Source: Microbulbifer elongatus (GTDB taxonomy: Bacteria; Pseudomonadota; Gammaproteobacteria; Pseudomonadales; Cellvibrionaceae). Taken from it: DNA of 64,000 bases. Below, piece after piece: positions 27,132 through 39,651 of the stretch. Where the stretch lies: the NCBI RefSeq assembly GCF_020524885.1, contig NZ_JAIVKJ010000001.1:682001-746000 (forward strand), given 5' to 3'. Position numbers and translations under genes: made by a program. The number at the start of each line of letters is the position of its first letter. Positions within the stretch are counted from its first letter, which is position 1. Under the pieces are notes generated by a model, which made no database searches, had not been told where the DNA came from, and worked only from the letters and a program-made list of their open reading frames with translations.

Positions 27132-27248
27132 GTGGCGGCCGAGTACCGGGAGATTGTTTTCAGGACCGCTGTGAATACATCCCTGTACGCTGCGTCGGCG
27201 ACGTCCATGTCGCCGACGCTCCTGAAAACAATCCCCCGGCACTCGGCC
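27132..27248 (+). repeat. Nested palindromic repeat, copy A
   Basis: A 117-bp element between leuS and lptE. The left end GTGGCGG (27132) overlaps the outer arm 27137-27165, which pairs with 27220-27248 (29 bp, about two mismatches). Inside are a 26-base linker CCGCTGTGAATACATCCCTG... (27166-27191) and a perfect 11-bp inner hairpin GCGTCGGCGAC/GTCGCCGACGC (27192-27202 / 27209-27219) with a six-base loop. Four related copies lie elsewhere in the window. It resembles the REP/BIME class in size and placement; I cannot assign a described family. Confidence 0.88.
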
Positions 27249-27279
27249 TTTGCGTAAAGTCTTGAGCTTCGTAAGCAAA

Positions 27280-27304
27280 GGTGGATAGACGCAGTGTATC
27301 CACC
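27280..27304 (-). terminator. Weak hairpin after leuS
   Basis: GGTGGATA/TATCCACC (eight perfect pairs, nine-base loop) lies 13 bases past the leuS stop and, on the minus strand, is followed by only TTTGCTT. It could slow or partly end transcription before lptE, together with the palindrome just downstream. The short T-run makes full termination unlikely. Confidence 0.35.
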
Positions 27305-27317
27305 ATATTCGAGCAAT

Positions 27318-29945
<2,628 letters not shown>

Positions 29946-30017
29946 CTATTGGGGTATTCCGACTGGCAACCGCCATTGCGGTTCTGCCGGAAAACGGCGA
30001 ATTATAGGAGGGATAGG

Positions 30018-30512
30018 GTGAGTAAGGAACCTAAAGCCGGTACGAAAGGGGCACGGCAGGTGGATAATCCCGATCTGCTGCTGGAAGATGAAAAGCTGTC
30101 TGCGGGGCTGCGTCAGGAGCTGGAGCAGCTGGTGAAGGACGAACTTGCGGTGGAAAAGCTCACCGCCAGCAAGGCCGCGTTCCTCAACGCCTGGCTGAAA
30201 GACGACCGGCACCGGGCTGCGGGTTACCTTGAAGACCTGGGCGGCGAGCTGAAGACCCTGGAGGAGCGTTACGGCGACTGGATGCTGGAGGCCGCCGACC
30301 CCACCAAGGCTGCCTGGCCGGCGCTGATGCACTGTATTCGCCGCGGAGAGCCCTGGGCACTGGCCGGGGAAACCGCAGGTGAGGGCGAGGAGCTGCAGTG
30401 TCTGGGCTGTGGTTATCGCGCACTGCCGGATGCGGGCAGCCAGATTACCCCCTGTCACCGTTGTGGCTACGGGTGCTTCCGCCAGATTTCTGGTGGTCTC
30501 GATGCGGGCTGA
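30018..30512 (+). CDS. Zinc-ribbon protein (DUF1451-like)
   Basis: A 164-residue soluble protein with an acidic helical N-terminus and a C-terminal zinc ribbon: CLGCGYRALPDAG, then CHRCGYGCFRQI supplies two CxxC pairs. This matches the zinc-ribbon-containing DUF1451 family of gammaproteobacteria, whose function is not settled. The start is GTG 30018, with TAGGAGGG upstream; the frame is open to 29949, but the strong ribosome site decides. It is transcribed away from leuS across a gap of about 100 bases. Confidence 0.8.
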   Translation: MSKEPKAGTKGARQVDNPDLLLEDEKLSAGLRQELEQLVKDELAVEKLTASKAAFLNAWLKDDRHRAAGYLEDLGGELKTLEERYGDWMLEAADPTKAAWPALMHCIRRGEPWALAGETAGEGEELQCLGCGYRALPDAGSQITPCHRCGYGCFRQISGGLDAG

Positions 30513-30575
30513 ATCCACGCTGCCAGACAGTACTTACTAAAACAATCGCATTGCAACGGGACACCGCATCGCAAG

Positions 30576-31358
30576 ATGGAACTGCAAACCGCCCTGGCCA
30601 CACTGATCATGCCGCCATTTGCCCCGCTGGTGGGGCTACTGCTGGCGTTTGTTTTCTGGTTTTTCCCCTCATCGACGCCCGTCGCCAAACTGTCACTGCC
30701 GCTCGCTATCCTGTGTTTCCTTACTTTGTGGATTTGCGCGACTCCTGCCTTTTCTGGCTGGCTGGGGCAGCGTCTGGTCGGCCTCCAGCCACCGGCGCCT
30801 GATGTGGAGCCGGCGGCAGTTGTCGTGCTGGGCGGTGGCCGCTATAGGGACCCCGAGTCAGGATCCGAGCGGTTGTCGGCGGCTAGCCTGGAGCGCGTGG
30901 CCTGGGCGGTGGCAAATGCCCCGGAACAGTTGCCAATCCTGGTGACCGGCGGGCGGGTCTACTCCGGTGAGAAAGTGCCAGAATCGGACCTGATGGCGGA
31001 CGCGCTGGAAAAACTTTTCCAGCGCCCGGTGACTTGGCGCGAGAATTGCAGTCGTAGCACGGCAGAAAATGCTACGAATTCGGCGGCACTTCTGCACGAT
31101 TCCGGAGTCGAAAGCGTGCTGTTGGTAACCCACTGGTGGCACATGCCACGAGCGGCCGAGAGTTTTGCCCGGGCCGGTATCCAGGTGCGGCCACTGCCTG
31201 TCGGGAGTGCCGGCGAACTGGTGCCCCGGGCGGAGATTGGCCTGTTGCGCTGGCTGCCCAGCGCGGCGGCCCTGTTACGCAGCCAAATGTACTGGCGGGA
31301 ACTGGTGGCGGATCAATGGTATCGCTGGCGGCCACTGCCCACCCGGCGCAGCTGTTAA
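30576..31358 (+). CDS. YdcF/ElyC family (DUF218) membrane protein
   Basis: A 260-residue protein with two N-terminal membrane helices (roughly residues 10-35 and 39-62) and a DUF218 domain: AAVVVLGGGRYRDPESGSERLS, PILVTGGR, NCSRSTAENATNSAALL and LLVTHWWHMPRAAESFARAG. ElyC and SanA of E. coli belong here and affect envelope integrity. The basic histidine-containing THWWHMPRA is the expected active-site region, but the reaction is unknown. It lies 63 bases after the zinc-ribbon gene, so cotranscription is possible. Confidence 0.85.
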   Translation: MELQTALATLIMPPFAPLVGLLLAFVFWFFPSSTPVAKLSLPLAILCFLTLWICATPAFSGWLGQRLVGLQPPAPDVEPAAVVVLGGGRYRDPESGSERLSAASLERVAWAVANAPEQLPILVTGGRVYSGEKVPESDLMADALEKLFQRPVTWRENCSRSTAENATNSAALLHDSGVESVLLVTHWWHMPRAAESFARAGIQVRPLPVGSAGELVPRAEIGLLRWLPSAAALLRSQMYWRELVADQWYRWRPLPTRRSC

Positions 31359-31626
31359 TGCGGCTGTTGGCGTAGTGAGTGAAGTGTTGAGCAGCATTGT
31401 TTGACTGATCACCCCGATCGGTTCCGGATGCGAGCTTGATGCTTCCGGCACGAATAACTAGTATGGGCGCCCTCAAGGACAGTTACTGCTGAAACCATAC
31501 TTTTGAGAACTGGCGAGGGCCCATTGGACCCCGGTGAAAGGATCTCATGTTCTTGGCTCTGCAGTTTTGGCGAAATTTTCGACCGAATCGCCCATAACAA
31601 CATAAAAAAATTGAGGTAATGTCCAG

Positions 31627-32016
31627 ATGACGGGTATCCCTGCGTCCTTCTCCCCCATTCAGCTCCACAACCGTCTGAACCGTCCGGTATGGATCGGTTT
31701 CAAGCTGACCCAGCGTGGCAAGCGCCAGCTGGTACTGCTCACCGCCGGTGACGACACTGCGGCCAGATTGAGCAAAAACTTTGAAACGTTTGTTGGGCAG
31801 ATCGTTCGCGAGTTCAAGCTGGATCCGGAACAGACCGACTTCGTGGAACTGCGCCAGGAAAAGCCTAAAAGCGAAGCCGAGGCCCACAATTGGTATCGCT
31901 GGCATGCACACTGGGTAGGTTCTGCACCAATGGAGTGCAAGGCGGATCCGGTAACTTCGGACGCGGCACGCAACTACCTGGAACAGGCGCTGACGCGCAA
32001 TACTGCTGCGGCCTGA
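31627..32016 (+). CDS. Hypothetical protein
   Basis: A 129-residue soluble protein not assigned to any family. It is moderately basic, with no signal peptide or cysteine cluster; IQLHNRLNRPVWIGFKLTQRGKRQLVLLTAG suggests a small alpha/beta domain and the tail is helical. ATG 31627 is preceded by TTGAGGTAATGTCCAG. The gene is isolated: about 270 empty bases lie upstream and a terminator-like hairpin follows at 32042. The codon use looks like that of the core genes, so it is probably real. Confidence 0.65.
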   Translation: MTGIPASFSPIQLHNRLNRPVWIGFKLTQRGKRQLVLLTAGDDTAARLSKNFETFVGQIVREFKLDPEQTDFVELRQEKPKSEAEAHNWYRWHAHWVGSAPMECKADPVTSDAARNYLEQALTRNTAAA

Positions 32017-32041
32017 CCTTAATCCCTGTTGTCGATGCCCT

Positions 32042-32064
32042 GAGCCCGCTTTTGCGGGCTCTTT
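32042..32064 (+). terminator. Intrinsic terminator-like hairpin
   Basis: GAGCCCGC/GCGGGCTC (eight pairs, TTTT loop) followed by TTTGCGTTC, 26 bases after the preceding stop. The U-run is short, so efficiency is uncertain. It could serve both the plus-strand gene and, in reverse, the convergent epimerase gene. Confidence 0.6.
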
Positions 32065-32110
32065 GCGTTCTGGCGGCGCGGGGTTTTTCCGTGGTGGGCT
32101 GCTGGCGAGC

Positions 32111-33043
32111 CTAGCGAGTCCGGGAAGAGGGGTGGGCACCGCCATTTTCGTGCGCGGGACCGAGGAGTTCGGCGAGGGCCTTTTCCAGCGTGGGGTACTG
32201 GAAACTGTAACCACTATCCATAGCTGCGCGCGGCTCCATTCTCTGGCTGGCGAGCAGAAGCTCGTCCGCCATCTCACCAAACATCAGACGCAACATCCAT
32301 GCGGGTGTGCGCATCAGGCAGGGGCGGTGGAGCTGCTTGGCAAGAAGCCTTGAAAAGCTGTTATTGGTAACGGGCTCCGGGGCGCTGGCGTTGAACGGCT
32401 CACAGAGGCGCCGGTCGATGGCGTGCAGCATCAGACCGACAATATCTTCCTCGTGAATCCAGCTCATCCAGTGCTCTCCGCTACTCATGGGGCCGCCCAG
32501 TCCCAGCCGGAAAGGGGGCAGCATCTGGGGGAGGGCGCCGCCCCGGGTGGAAAGCACAATCGCGGTACGCATGATCCCGACGCAAATGCCCGCCTGCTGC
32601 AGTGGCAAGGTGGCGGCCTCCCATTCCTTACACAGCTCCGCGGCAAACCCACCACCGGGCCCGCTGTTTTCTTTCAGTAAGTCGCCTCCGCGGTCTCCGT
32701 AATAACCAACAGCGGAACCGGAAAGCACGTATTGGGGGTGTTGATCCTGGGAAAGGATCCATTGCACCAGCTGCGATGTGGTGTCCAGGCGCGAGCGGCG
32801 TATTTCCTGTTTGCGCGCGTCGCTCCAACGCTTTGAAATGGTTTCTCCCGCCAGATTGACAACAACGTCCACCGGGCCCTCGGCCTGCTGTAGGTCGCGC
32901 ACGCCCACAGCGGACTCGCCACAGAGTTTGTGCACCTTAGCGGGAGATCGGCTGAGTACCGTAAGTCGATGGCCTCGCGCCAGCCACTTCGCACAAAAAA
33001 GACGGCCTATTAATCCAGTGCCGCCAGTGATTAGGCAATGCAT
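32111..33043 (-). CDS. TIGR01777-family NAD-dependent epimerase/dehydratase (YfcH-like)
   Basis: A 310-residue extended SDR. The cofactor motif ITGGTGLIGRLF opens the protein; VDVVVNLAGETISKRWSD and YVLSGSAVGYYGDRGGD are diagnostic for the TIGR01777/YfcH group, along with FRLGLGGPMSSGEHWMSWIHEEDIV and the C-terminal DUF1731-like segment. SulA-like cell-division effects have been ascribed to some members, but the reaction is unknown. It stands alone on the minus strand, 173 bases downstream of lnt. Confidence 0.9.
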   Translation of the reverse strand: MHCLITGGTGLIGRLFCAKWLARGHRLTVLSRSPAKVHKLCGESAVGVRDLQQAEGPVDVVVNLAGETISKRWSDARKQEIRRSRLDTTSQLVQWILSQDQHPQYVLSGSAVGYYGDRGGDLLKENSGPGGGFAAELCKEWEAATLPLQQAGICVGIMRTAIVLSTRGGALPQMLPPFRLGLGGPMSSGEHWMSWIHEEDIVGLMLHAIDRRLCEPFNASAPEPVTNNSFSRLLAKQLHRPCLMRTPAWMLRLMFGEMADELLLASQRMEPRAAMDSGYSFQYPTLEKALAELLGPAHENGGAHPSSRTR

Positions 33044-33216
33044 AAATCAGGCATCCCTGCCGGATGAATATCTCAGGATAATAGCAGTCACTTTGGTGAT
33101 TGCGACGCATTGGCGACAATAAAACAGGAATAGTGGAAAGGCGGGTAGAAAGGGATGAAAGTGCAGGTGTGATACCGGGGCAACGAACGCCCCGGTCGGT
33201 TCGGACTGCGGTGACT

Positions 33217-34827
33217 TCAGTCTGTGGCTTCGCCGGCGAAAATCGATTCTTCGTCCATCGCCGGGCGGCGTTGTAGTAATACCGCAGATACCAGCATCAG
33301 TGCCGCCAGTGCAACAATTCCCCACACACCGATCAGCATAAACGGGGTATACCCGCTGCGGGATTCCACCTGGCCAATCATGGTGGCCTGTACAAACTGC
33401 GGAAGCTGCTCGGTAATGGTGCCGTTCGGCGCGACGATGGCGGTGACTCCGGTATTGGTTCCGCGCACCAGGTAGCGCTGGGTTTCCAGGGCGCGCATCT
33501 GTGCCATCTGCATATGCTGCAGCGGGCCGATGGAGCGTCCAAACCAGGCGTCATTGCTCAGGGTGAGCAGGACCCCGGCGTCGCCACTGCTCTGGGCGAC
33601 CAGTTGCGGATAGACAATTTCATAACAGATCAGCGGCGCCCAGCTAAGGCCGGAGGCCCGCAGTGGCTTCTGACCTTCCGGTCCGGGGCGGATGAACGAC
33701 GTTGGCAGGTTGAAGAACTCAATGGTTCCGCGAATCCAGTCTTCCAGCGGTACGTATTCGCCAAAGGGAACCAGATGGCGTTTGTGATAGACCTGCTGTT
33801 CCTGGCCGAACACCGCGGCGGAATTGTGCACCACGCGCCGATAATCCTGCTCGGTATCGTAAAGGATGCCGGTGATGAGGTCGGTTTTCGTTTCCTGGGC
33901 GCTGTTCTGTAGTGCTTCCATCAGGTTGGGTGCGTGGTGGTACAGCAACGGCAAGGCCGCCTCCGGCCATATCACCAGATCCACGTTCTTACGGTGCAGC
34001 TCTTCGGTGGCGCTTTGATAGCGCCGAATGGTCTCGCCGCGAAATTCCGGTCGCCACTTTTTGTCCTGGGGAATATTGGCCTGCACCAGCCCGATGGTTT
34101 TGGTATCGCCGGTGCGCTCCGTCCACTCCAGGTTTTGCAGCAAGAGACCGGCCGGCCAGGTCAGCAGCGCAGCCGCCAGGAGCGAAAGCGCTTGCGTGGA
34201 TTTCCAGGATACGAAGCTGCGGCGGATAAACAGGGCGGCCACGGCGGCGGTGAAGGCCAGCACCATGCCGATACCGTATACGCTCAGAATGGGCGCCCAA
34301 CCCGCAAGCCAGGTGTGGATGTGTCCGTAGCCTGCAAACAGCCAGGGGAAGCCAGTAAACATCCAGGTGCGGCACCACTCGCTCACAAACCAGAGGGCGG
34401 CGAAGGCGAGGGCAAATGAAATCGGGTTGGCGCGCAGGCGCGCGAGAAGCGGAAATGGCAGGGCGAACACCAGTGCCAGAATGCCCACGAAGGCTGCGGT
34501 CAGTATTACCCCGAGCACGGGTGAGGAATTGCCGAAGTCGGTAATGGATACGTAAACCCAGGAGCCACCGGTGGCGAACAGGCCGGTGCCGAAGCTCAGT
34601 GCGAGCCAGAAGATCTGTTTTCCGTTAAGCGAATTTCGGGGCAAAGCGCTGCTGGCGATACCGGATGCGGCATCGCGCCCGGGCGCCAACAGCCACGCAA
34701 ACAACCCCAGGGAGAGCAGGCTGCACCACCAGAGGTTGTAGGGGGCAAAAGAGAGGGTCAGCAGGCCGCCCGCGAACAGGGCGGCCAGCGAGGGCAGGGC
34801 CCGCGATAGCAACAAGGACTTACGCAT
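33217..34827 (-). CDS. lnt: Apolipoprotein N-acyltransferase
   Basis: A 536-residue inner-membrane enzyme that adds the third acyl chain to lipoproteins. Five or six N-terminal helices (FAGGLLTLSFAPYNLWW onward) precede a periplasmic nitrilase-like domain: VIWPEAALPL holds the catalytic Glu, KRHLVPFGEYVP the Lys side, and LICYEIVYP the Cys; LTLSNDAWFGRSIGP is the conserved loop, and one C-terminal helix follows. ATG 34827 overlaps the corC stop by one base, so the pair is translationally coupled. The neighbourhood miaB-phoH-ybeY-corC-lnt is the standard one. Confidence 0.94.
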   Translation of the reverse strand: MRKSLLLSRALPSLAALFAGGLLTLSFAPYNLWWCSLLSLGLFAWLLAPGRDAASGIASSALPRNSLNGKQIFWLALSFGTGLFATGGSWVYVSITDFGNSSPVLGVILTAAFVGILALVFALPFPLLARLRANPISFALAFAALWFVSEWCRTWMFTGFPWLFAGYGHIHTWLAGWAPILSVYGIGMVLAFTAAVAALFIRRSFVSWKSTQALSLLAAALLTWPAGLLLQNLEWTERTGDTKTIGLVQANIPQDKKWRPEFRGETIRRYQSATEELHRKNVDLVIWPEAALPLLYHHAPNLMEALQNSAQETKTDLITGILYDTEQDYRRVVHNSAAVFGQEQQVYHKRHLVPFGEYVPLEDWIRGTIEFFNLPTSFIRPGPEGQKPLRASGLSWAPLICYEIVYPQLVAQSSGDAGVLLTLSNDAWFGRSIGPLQHMQMAQMRALETQRYLVRGTNTGVTAIVAPNGTITEQLPQFVQATMIGQVESRSGYTPFMLIGVWGIVALAALMLVSAVLLQRRPAMDEESIFAGEATD

Positions 34828-35723
34828 TAGCCATCTTCTTCGGCAGGCCGGTCAAAACGACTGACGCGCAGCAGGTGAATCTGCCGGTTGTCGGCGTAGA
34901 GGACGCGGAACTTGAACTCTCCAAGCTTGGTCATCTCATCGCGCCCTGGCAGGTGGCCAAAGGACTGCATGATCAGACCGCCGATGGTGTCGAACTCTTC
35001 GTCGCTGAATTCGCACTCGAAGTACTCGTTGAAATCCTCGATAGGGGTGAGCGCTTTGACTACAAAGTCGTTGTCACTCACTTTGCGGATAAAGCTATCC
35101 GCTTCTTCCTCGTCGGTCTCGTCTTCGATCTCGCCGACGATCTCCTCGAGAATGTCTTCAATTGTCACCACGCCAGAAACGCCGCCATACTCGTCGATTA
35201 CGACCGCCATGTGATAGCGGTTCTCGCGGAATTCACGCAGCAGGATGTTGAGGCGCTTGCTCTCGGGAATGATATTCGCAGGGCGGATATGGTCTTCCAG
35301 GCGGAAATCATCCACACCTTTCAGCACCAGTGGCAGCAGGTCCTTGGCGAGGAGTATGCCGCGAATATCGTCGATGCTCTCACCCACCACCGGGAAGCGG
35401 GAGTGGCCGGATTCGATGATCTTGGGCAGGAATTCTTTGGGGTGGTCTTCAATGCTGACCACGACCATCTGTGAGCGCGGAATCATGATCTCCCGCACCT
35501 GTTGGCTGGATACATCCAGCGCACCCTCGATGATGGACAGGGCTTCGGCATCTACCACCTTGTTTTCGGCGGCGTCCTTGATGATGTCCAGCAGTTCATC
35601 GCGGGATTTGGGCTCTTGTGAGAAGGCACCCAGTATTTTCTCCAACCAGTTTTTCTCCCCCGATCGGGGGCGGTTGGAAGAGGAGCTACTTGGGGGTTCG
35701 TCGGTGGTCATGGATGTGGCCAT
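34827..35723 (-). CDS. corC: CorC/HlyC family CBS-domain protein
   Basis: A 298-residue cytosolic protein with two CBS domains (IMIPRSQMVVVSIEDHPKEFLPKIIESGHSRFPV and VVIDEYGGVSGVVTIEDILEEIVGEIEDE) and a C-terminal CorC_HlyC transporter-associated domain. The YbeX/CorC group is linked to magnesium/cobalt handling and to ribosome metabolism through its operon with ybeY. The N-terminus is Ser/Pro-rich and probably disordered; ATG 35723 and ATG 35711 are both possible starts. Its stop overlaps lnt and its start lies eight bases after ybeY. Confidence 0.92.
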   Translation of the reverse strand: MATSMTTDEPPSSSSSNRPRSGEKNWLEKILGAFSQEPKSRDELLDIIKDAAENKVVDAEALSIIEGALDVSSQQVREIMIPRSQMVVVSIEDHPKEFLPKIIESGHSRFPVVGESIDDIRGILLAKDLLPLVLKGVDDFRLEDHIRPANIIPESKRLNILLREFRENRYHMAVVIDEYGGVSGVVTIEDILEEIVGEIEDETDEEEADSFIRKVSDNDFVVKALTPIEDFNEYFECEFSDEEFDTIGGLIMQSFGHLPGRDEMTKLGEFKFRVLYADNRQIHLLRVSRFDRPAEEDG

Positions 35724-35731
35724 ACTCCGCG

Positions 35732-36280
35732 TTACTCGTCGGTTCCGTTTGTCGTTTTTTCGGCCTGTGCGGTTTGCGCAGGCTCTTCAAGAGGCCGGTA
35801 TGGGTCATCGATACCCAGCCCAGCCAGTATGCGGGTTTCGAGACTTTCCATGATCTCGGCTTCATCGTCCTCGATATGGTCGTAACCCAAAAGATGCAGT
35901 GTGCCATGGACCACCATGTGTGCCCAGTGCGCGGACAGGGCTTTGTGCTGCTGTTCCGCTTCCCGCGCGACCACTTGCGCGCAGATTACCAGGTCGCCCA
36001 GCAGCGGCAGGCCCAGTTCGGGCGGAATGTCTGCCGGAAAGGAGAGCACATTGGTGGGTTTGTCTTTGCCGCGGTACTGGCTGTTGAGCGCCTGGCTTTC
36101 GTCCTCATCGACGATACGCAGGGAGATCTCGGCCTCAGCGCGGTGCTCGCCCACGGCCGCGGATGCCCAGAGGGCAAGGTCGGCATCGGAGGGAAGCTGA
36201 GTGCAGGAGGTGGCCCGCTGCACATCCAAATGGACGTCAGCGGGCGAGCGCGATTGGCTCTCGGACAAATTGGCGTTCAT
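35732..36280 (-). CDS. ybeY: rRNA maturation endoribonuclease YbeY
   Basis: A 182-residue metal-dependent RNase that matures 16S rRNA and takes part in ribosome quality control. The zinc site is [15 protein letters not shown] (three His), with the preceding [20 protein letters not shown] 36280 is chosen because it lies just past the phoH stop at 36291; the frame is open to 36379 inside phoH. The protein carries about 25 extra N-terminal residues compared with E. coli YbeY, and a C-terminal Glu-rich tail. Confidence 0.93.
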   Translation of the reverse strand: MNANLSESQSRSPADVHLDVQRATSCTQLPSDADLALWASAAVGEHRAEAEISLRIVDEDESQALNSQYRGKDKPTNVLSFPADIPPELGLPLLGDLVICAQVVAREAEQQHKALSAHWAHMVVHGTLHLLGYDHIEDDEAEIMESLETRILAGLGIDDPYRPLEEPAQTAQAEKTTNGTDE

Positions 36281-36290
36281 GGGCGCGGCG

Positions 36291-37364
36291 TCAGGCCGCA
36301 TTTTCTCCAGCGGGCTTGCCGGCAGCTTCGATAGCGGCCGCTTTGCGCGCTTCGCGCTCCGCTTCCACTTCCGCCTCATGCACGCCGTAGGCTTCTACGA
36401 TGCGCTGTACCAGGGGGTGGCGCACCACGTCTTTGGCGCCAAAATGGGTGAAGCTGATGCCGTTGACGTTGCTCAGTACCTCGATTGCATGCTTGAGGCC
36501 GGAAGCCTGGCCGCGGGGGAGGTCAATCTGGCTCGGGTCACCGGTAATCACTGCGGTGGAGCCGAAGCCGATCCGGGTCAGGAACATCTTCATCTGCTCG
36601 CGGGTGGTGTTCTGGCTCTCATCGAGAATCACAAATGCGTTGTTCAGGGTACGACCGCGCATGTAGGCCAGCGGTGCCACTTCGATCACATTGCGCTCGA
36701 TCAGCTTGCCAACGGTTTCGAAGCCGAGCATTTCATACAGGGCGTCATACAGCGGGCGCAGGTAAGGGTCGACCTTCTGGCTGAGGTCACCGGGCAGGAA
36801 GCCGAGCTTCTCACCGGCCTCCACCGCTGGGCGCACCAGCAGGATTCGCTCCACGGAGTCTTTGAGCAGGGCCTCTACCGCACAGGCCACCGCCAGGTAG
36901 GTCTTACCGGTACCGGCGGGGCCGATGCCGAAGTTGATATCGTTACTTTGCACCGCGCGCACGTATTTGCGCTGGTTGATACCGCGAGGGCGTACGGAGC
37001 ACTTCTTGGTGCGGATCAGCACTACCTGGTCGCCTTCACCGTCTTCCATCTTCTGCTTGCCGCTCACCAGCTCCTCGACCCCGGATTCCTGCAGGGCGAG
37101 ATGAATCTCGTCCGGAGTCAGGTCGTCTTTGTCCCCGGTTTCCTTATACAGGTTGCTGATGATCTCGCCAGCTGCGCGGGCGGACTTGGCGTCGCCATAG
37201 AAGGCAAACTGGTTGCCGCGATTGCGGATCTCGATATCCAGTCGCTGTTCTATCTGGCGCAGGTGTTGATCGAATTGGCCACAGAGGTTGGCCAGGCGGC
37301 GAGCGTCGTTTGGCTCAAGGATGATGCTGTGAGCGAGGGCTTGTGTTTCCAAATTGGTTTCCAT
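36291..37364 (-). CDS. ybeZ: PhoH-family ATPase YbeZ
   Basis: A 357-residue cytosolic ATPase of the PhoH family, partner of YbeY in rRNA processing. An N-terminal KH-like region precedes the P-loop [20 protein letters not shown] and Walker [40 protein letters not shown] is the sensor motif. It lies ten bases upstream of ybeY. A 337-base gap with a palindromic repeat separates it from miaB, so a separate promoter in that gap is possible. The C-terminal Ala-rich tail is probably flexible. Confidence 0.93.
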   Translation of the reverse strand: METNLETQALAHSIILEPNDARRLANLCGQFDQHLRQIEQRLDIEIRNRGNQFAFYGDAKSARAAGEIISNLYKETGDKDDLTPDEIHLALQESGVEELVSGKQKMEDGEGDQVVLIRTKKCSVRPRGINQRKYVRAVQSNDINFGIGPAGTGKTYLAVACAVEALLKDSVERILLVRPAVEAGEKLGFLPGDLSQKVDPYLRPLYDALYEMLGFETVGKLIERNVIEVAPLAYMRGRTLNNAFVILDESQNTTREQMKMFLTRIGFGSTAVITGDPSQIDLPRGQASGLKHAIEVLSNVNGISFTHFGAKDVVRHPLVQRIVEAYGVHEAEVEAEREARKAAAIEAAGKPAGENAA

Positions 37365-37545
37365 GCACCTTTTGTCTGATGGTTCAGTCTGTAGGTTATA
37401 CCCATTTACCTTGTAGGGGAAAGGTTGGTTTGTGACGAATGGGTTCTAAACGGTCTTGGGGCTTATAACAGGGGAGTATGAAGGTTTGAGGTCGCTCCGG
37501 GGTTGTTGCTCCGTAGCGGCTTGTGAGGGCTTCGTAGTTGGTTTT

Positions 37546-37667
37546 GTGGCGGCCCTGCTGCCGGTATTCGTTTCCGGGACACGCTACGAGCACATCCCTG
37601 TGCGCTCGGGCGCGGCCATCCATGGCCGCGCACGGTCCCGGAAACGAATCCCGGTAGCAGGGCCGCC
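37546..37667 (+). repeat. Nested palindromic repeat, copy B
   Basis: A 122-bp element in the 337-base miaB-phoH gap. The GTGGCGG end is at 37546; outer arms 37548-37580 and 37635-37667 pair over 33 bp with one bulge. The linker contains CACATCCCTGTGCGCT, and the inner hairpin is GCGCGGCCAT/ATGGCCGCGC (37610-37631). Arm sequences differ from copy A (CGTTTCCGGGAC instead of TGTTTTCAGGA), but pairing is kept. The remaining gap shows no gene. Confidence 0.87.
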
Positions 37668-37701
37668 CATATCTAGCTAATTGGCTGCCCGGAAAGTCGA
37701 T

Positions 37702-39105
37702 TCAGCTCAGAGGCCCGTCTAGCTCGGAGGCTACGAGAGTACCGCGCAGAGAGTTCGGCAGTGCTTCCTCAATCAGCACATCGGCAAACTTACCGATGAG
37801 TTCCAGCTGGTCACAGCGGAAGTTGACCACTCGGTTGTTTTCAGTACGGCCCTGCAGCTGGCCCGGGTCTTTTTTGGAGACACCGCTGACCAGAACGCGC
37901 TCCACGTTGCCAACCATTTTGCGTGCGATTTCCGCGGCCTGCTGGTTGATGCGGTGTTGCAGCAGCTGCAGGCGGTGTTTCTTCACTTCTTCCGGGGTGT
38001 CGTCCGGCAGGTCAGCCGCCGGGGTGCCCGGGCGGGAGGAATAGATGAAGCTGAAGGAAATGTCGAAACCCACATCCTGGATAAGCTTCATGGTGGCCTC
38101 GAAGTCGCGCTCGGTCTCACCCGGGAAGCCAATAATAAAGTCGGACGACAGGCAGATATCCGGGCGGATCGCCTTCAGGCGGCGGATCTTGGACTTGTAT
38201 TCCAGCGCGGTGTGACCGCGCTTCATTGCCATCAGAATGCGGTCGGACCCGCTCTGTACCGGCAGGTGCAGGTGATTGACCAGTTCCGGGACTTCTGCAT
38301 ATACGTCGATCAGCGCATCGGAGAACTCCACCGGATGCGAGGTGGTGTAGCGGATGCGGTCGATGCCGTCGATGGCCGCCACGTAGGTGATCAGCTCGGC
38401 GAAATCCACGATCTGACCGTCTTCACCGGGCGCGCGGTAAGCGTTCACGTTCTGTCCCAGCAGATTCACCTCGCGGACTCCCTGGTCTGCCAGGTGTGCG
38501 ACTTCTTCCAGCACATCCGCCACCGGGCGGCTCACCTCTTCACCGCGAGTGTAGGGCACTACACAGAAGGTGCAGTATTTTGAGCAGCCTTCCATGATGG
38601 ACACGAACGCGCTCACACCGTCCGCTTCCGGCTGTGGCAGGCGGTCGAACTTCTCGATCTCCGGGAAGGACACGTCTACAACAATGGCACCACTCTTCTG
38701 CTTTTTGGTCTCCATCATTTCCGGCAGGCGGTGCAGGGTCTGGGGACCAAATACCAGGTCCACATAGGGCGCACGCTTGGCGATGGCCTCGCCTTCCTGA
38801 CTGGCCACGCAGCCACCGACGCCGATAACCAGCTCGGGATTCTTTTCTTTCAGGTGCTTCCAGCGGCCCAGCTGGTGGAACAATTTTTCCTGTGCTTTCT
38901 CGCGGATAGAACAGGTGTTCACCAGCAGCACGTCCGCGTCTTCCGGGTCGTCCGTGGGCACCATCTGGTGGGATTCGCCCAGCAGGTCCCGCATGCGCGC
39001 AGAATCGTACTCATTCATCTGGCAGCCGTGGGTCTTGATAAAGAGCTTCTTCACCGGTTTTTCGGTCGGTTCAGCGGGCTTCTCGGGGGACATCTCAGTA
39101 GACAT
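37702..39105 (-). CDS. miaB: tRNA-2-methylthio-N6-dimethylallyladenosine synthase
   Basis: A 467-residue radical-SAM methylthiotransferase that adds the 2-methylthio group to i6A37 of tRNA. The N-terminal UPF0004 domain has three cysteines binding the auxiliary cluster ([28 protein letters not shown]); the radical-SAM motif is CSKYCTFC within [22 protein letters not shown]; a TRAM domain closes the protein. About 15 residues at the start are Glu/Pro/Lys-rich. It is first in the minus-strand miaB-phoH-ybeY-corC-lnt order. Confidence 0.95.
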   Translation of the reverse strand: MSTEMSPEKPAEPTEKPVKKLFIKTHGCQMNEYDSARMRDLLGESHQMVPTDDPEDADVLLVNTCSIREKAQEKLFHQLGRWKHLKEKNPELVIGVGGCVASQEGEAIAKRAPYVDLVFGPQTLHRLPEMMETKKQKSGAIVVDVSFPEIEKFDRLPQPEADGVSAFVSIMEGCSKYCTFCVVPYTRGEEVSRPVADVLEEVAHLADQGVREVNLLGQNVNAYRAPGEDGQIVDFAELITYVAAIDGIDRIRYTTSHPVEFSDALIDVYAEVPELVNHLHLPVQSGSDRILMAMKRGHTALEYKSKIRRLKAIRPDICLSSDFIIGFPGETERDFEATMKLIQDVGFDISFSFIYSSRPGTPAADLPDDTPEEVKKHRLQLLQHRINQQAAEIARKMVGNVERVLVSGVSKKDPGQLQGRTENNRVVNFRCDQLELIGKFADVLIEEALPNSLRGTLVASELDGPLS

Positions 39106-39292
39106 GATGGGCCTGGTTAAAAACTGGTCAATTCAAAAGGTGGGGCATTATACCGGCCGCATTTGGGGCTGCATAGACGGGGGGATGGGAGAGTGTTAAT
39201 CTTCCGCGCCTTTTTTGGCTCGGTCGGGCCCGGCCCGCCTGCACACTAGAATTCATGGGGCATCCGCATTCAGTCCCTTCATTGAGCGATCT

Positions 39293-39625
39293 ATGGCAAA
39301 CCCAATCTACAAAGTCATTTTCCACAACCAGAACCAGGTGTTCGAGCTCTACGCGCGGGCCATCTACCAGAGCGAGATGTATGGCTTTATCGAAGTGGAA
39401 GAGTTTGTGTTCGGCGAGAAGTCCCAGCTGGTGGTGGACCCCAGTGAGGAAAAGCTGAAAACCGAGTTCTCTTCGGTCAAGCGCTCCTATATTCCCATGC
39501 ACAGCATCGTGCGCATCGATGAAGTGGAAAAAGAAGGCGTAGGCAAGGTGCATGAGGTGAAGGGCGACAAGATTGCACAGTTTCCCTTCCCCGCACCCAT
39601 GCGCCACCCGGGCGACAGCGATTGA
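39293..39625 (+). CDS. DUF1820 family protein
   Basis: A 110-residue soluble protein matching DUF1820, a small family restricted mainly to gammaproteobacteria: NPIYKVIFHNQNQVFELYARAIYQSEMYGFIEVEEFVFGE, then SYIPMHSIVRIDEVEKEG. The function is unknown; a compact beta-rich fold is likely. ATG 39293 starts at the family's first conserved residue; the frame is open upstream to 39215 without homology-like content. It is transcribed away from miaB and ends in a strong terminator. Confidence 0.82.
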   Translation: MANPIYKVIFHNQNQVFELYARAIYQSEMYGFIEVEEFVFGEKSQLVVDPSEEKLKTEFSSVKRSYIPMHSIVRIDEVEKEGVGKVHEVKGDKIAQFPFPAPMRHPGDSD

Positions 39626-39651
39626 CTGTTGGCGCAATTGGCTGAAGTATT

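Noticed and set aside
27101-27278. N-terminal extension of LptE to 27278
   Set aside because: The extension is a translation of palindromic repeat A; the lipoprotein signal begins at 27101.
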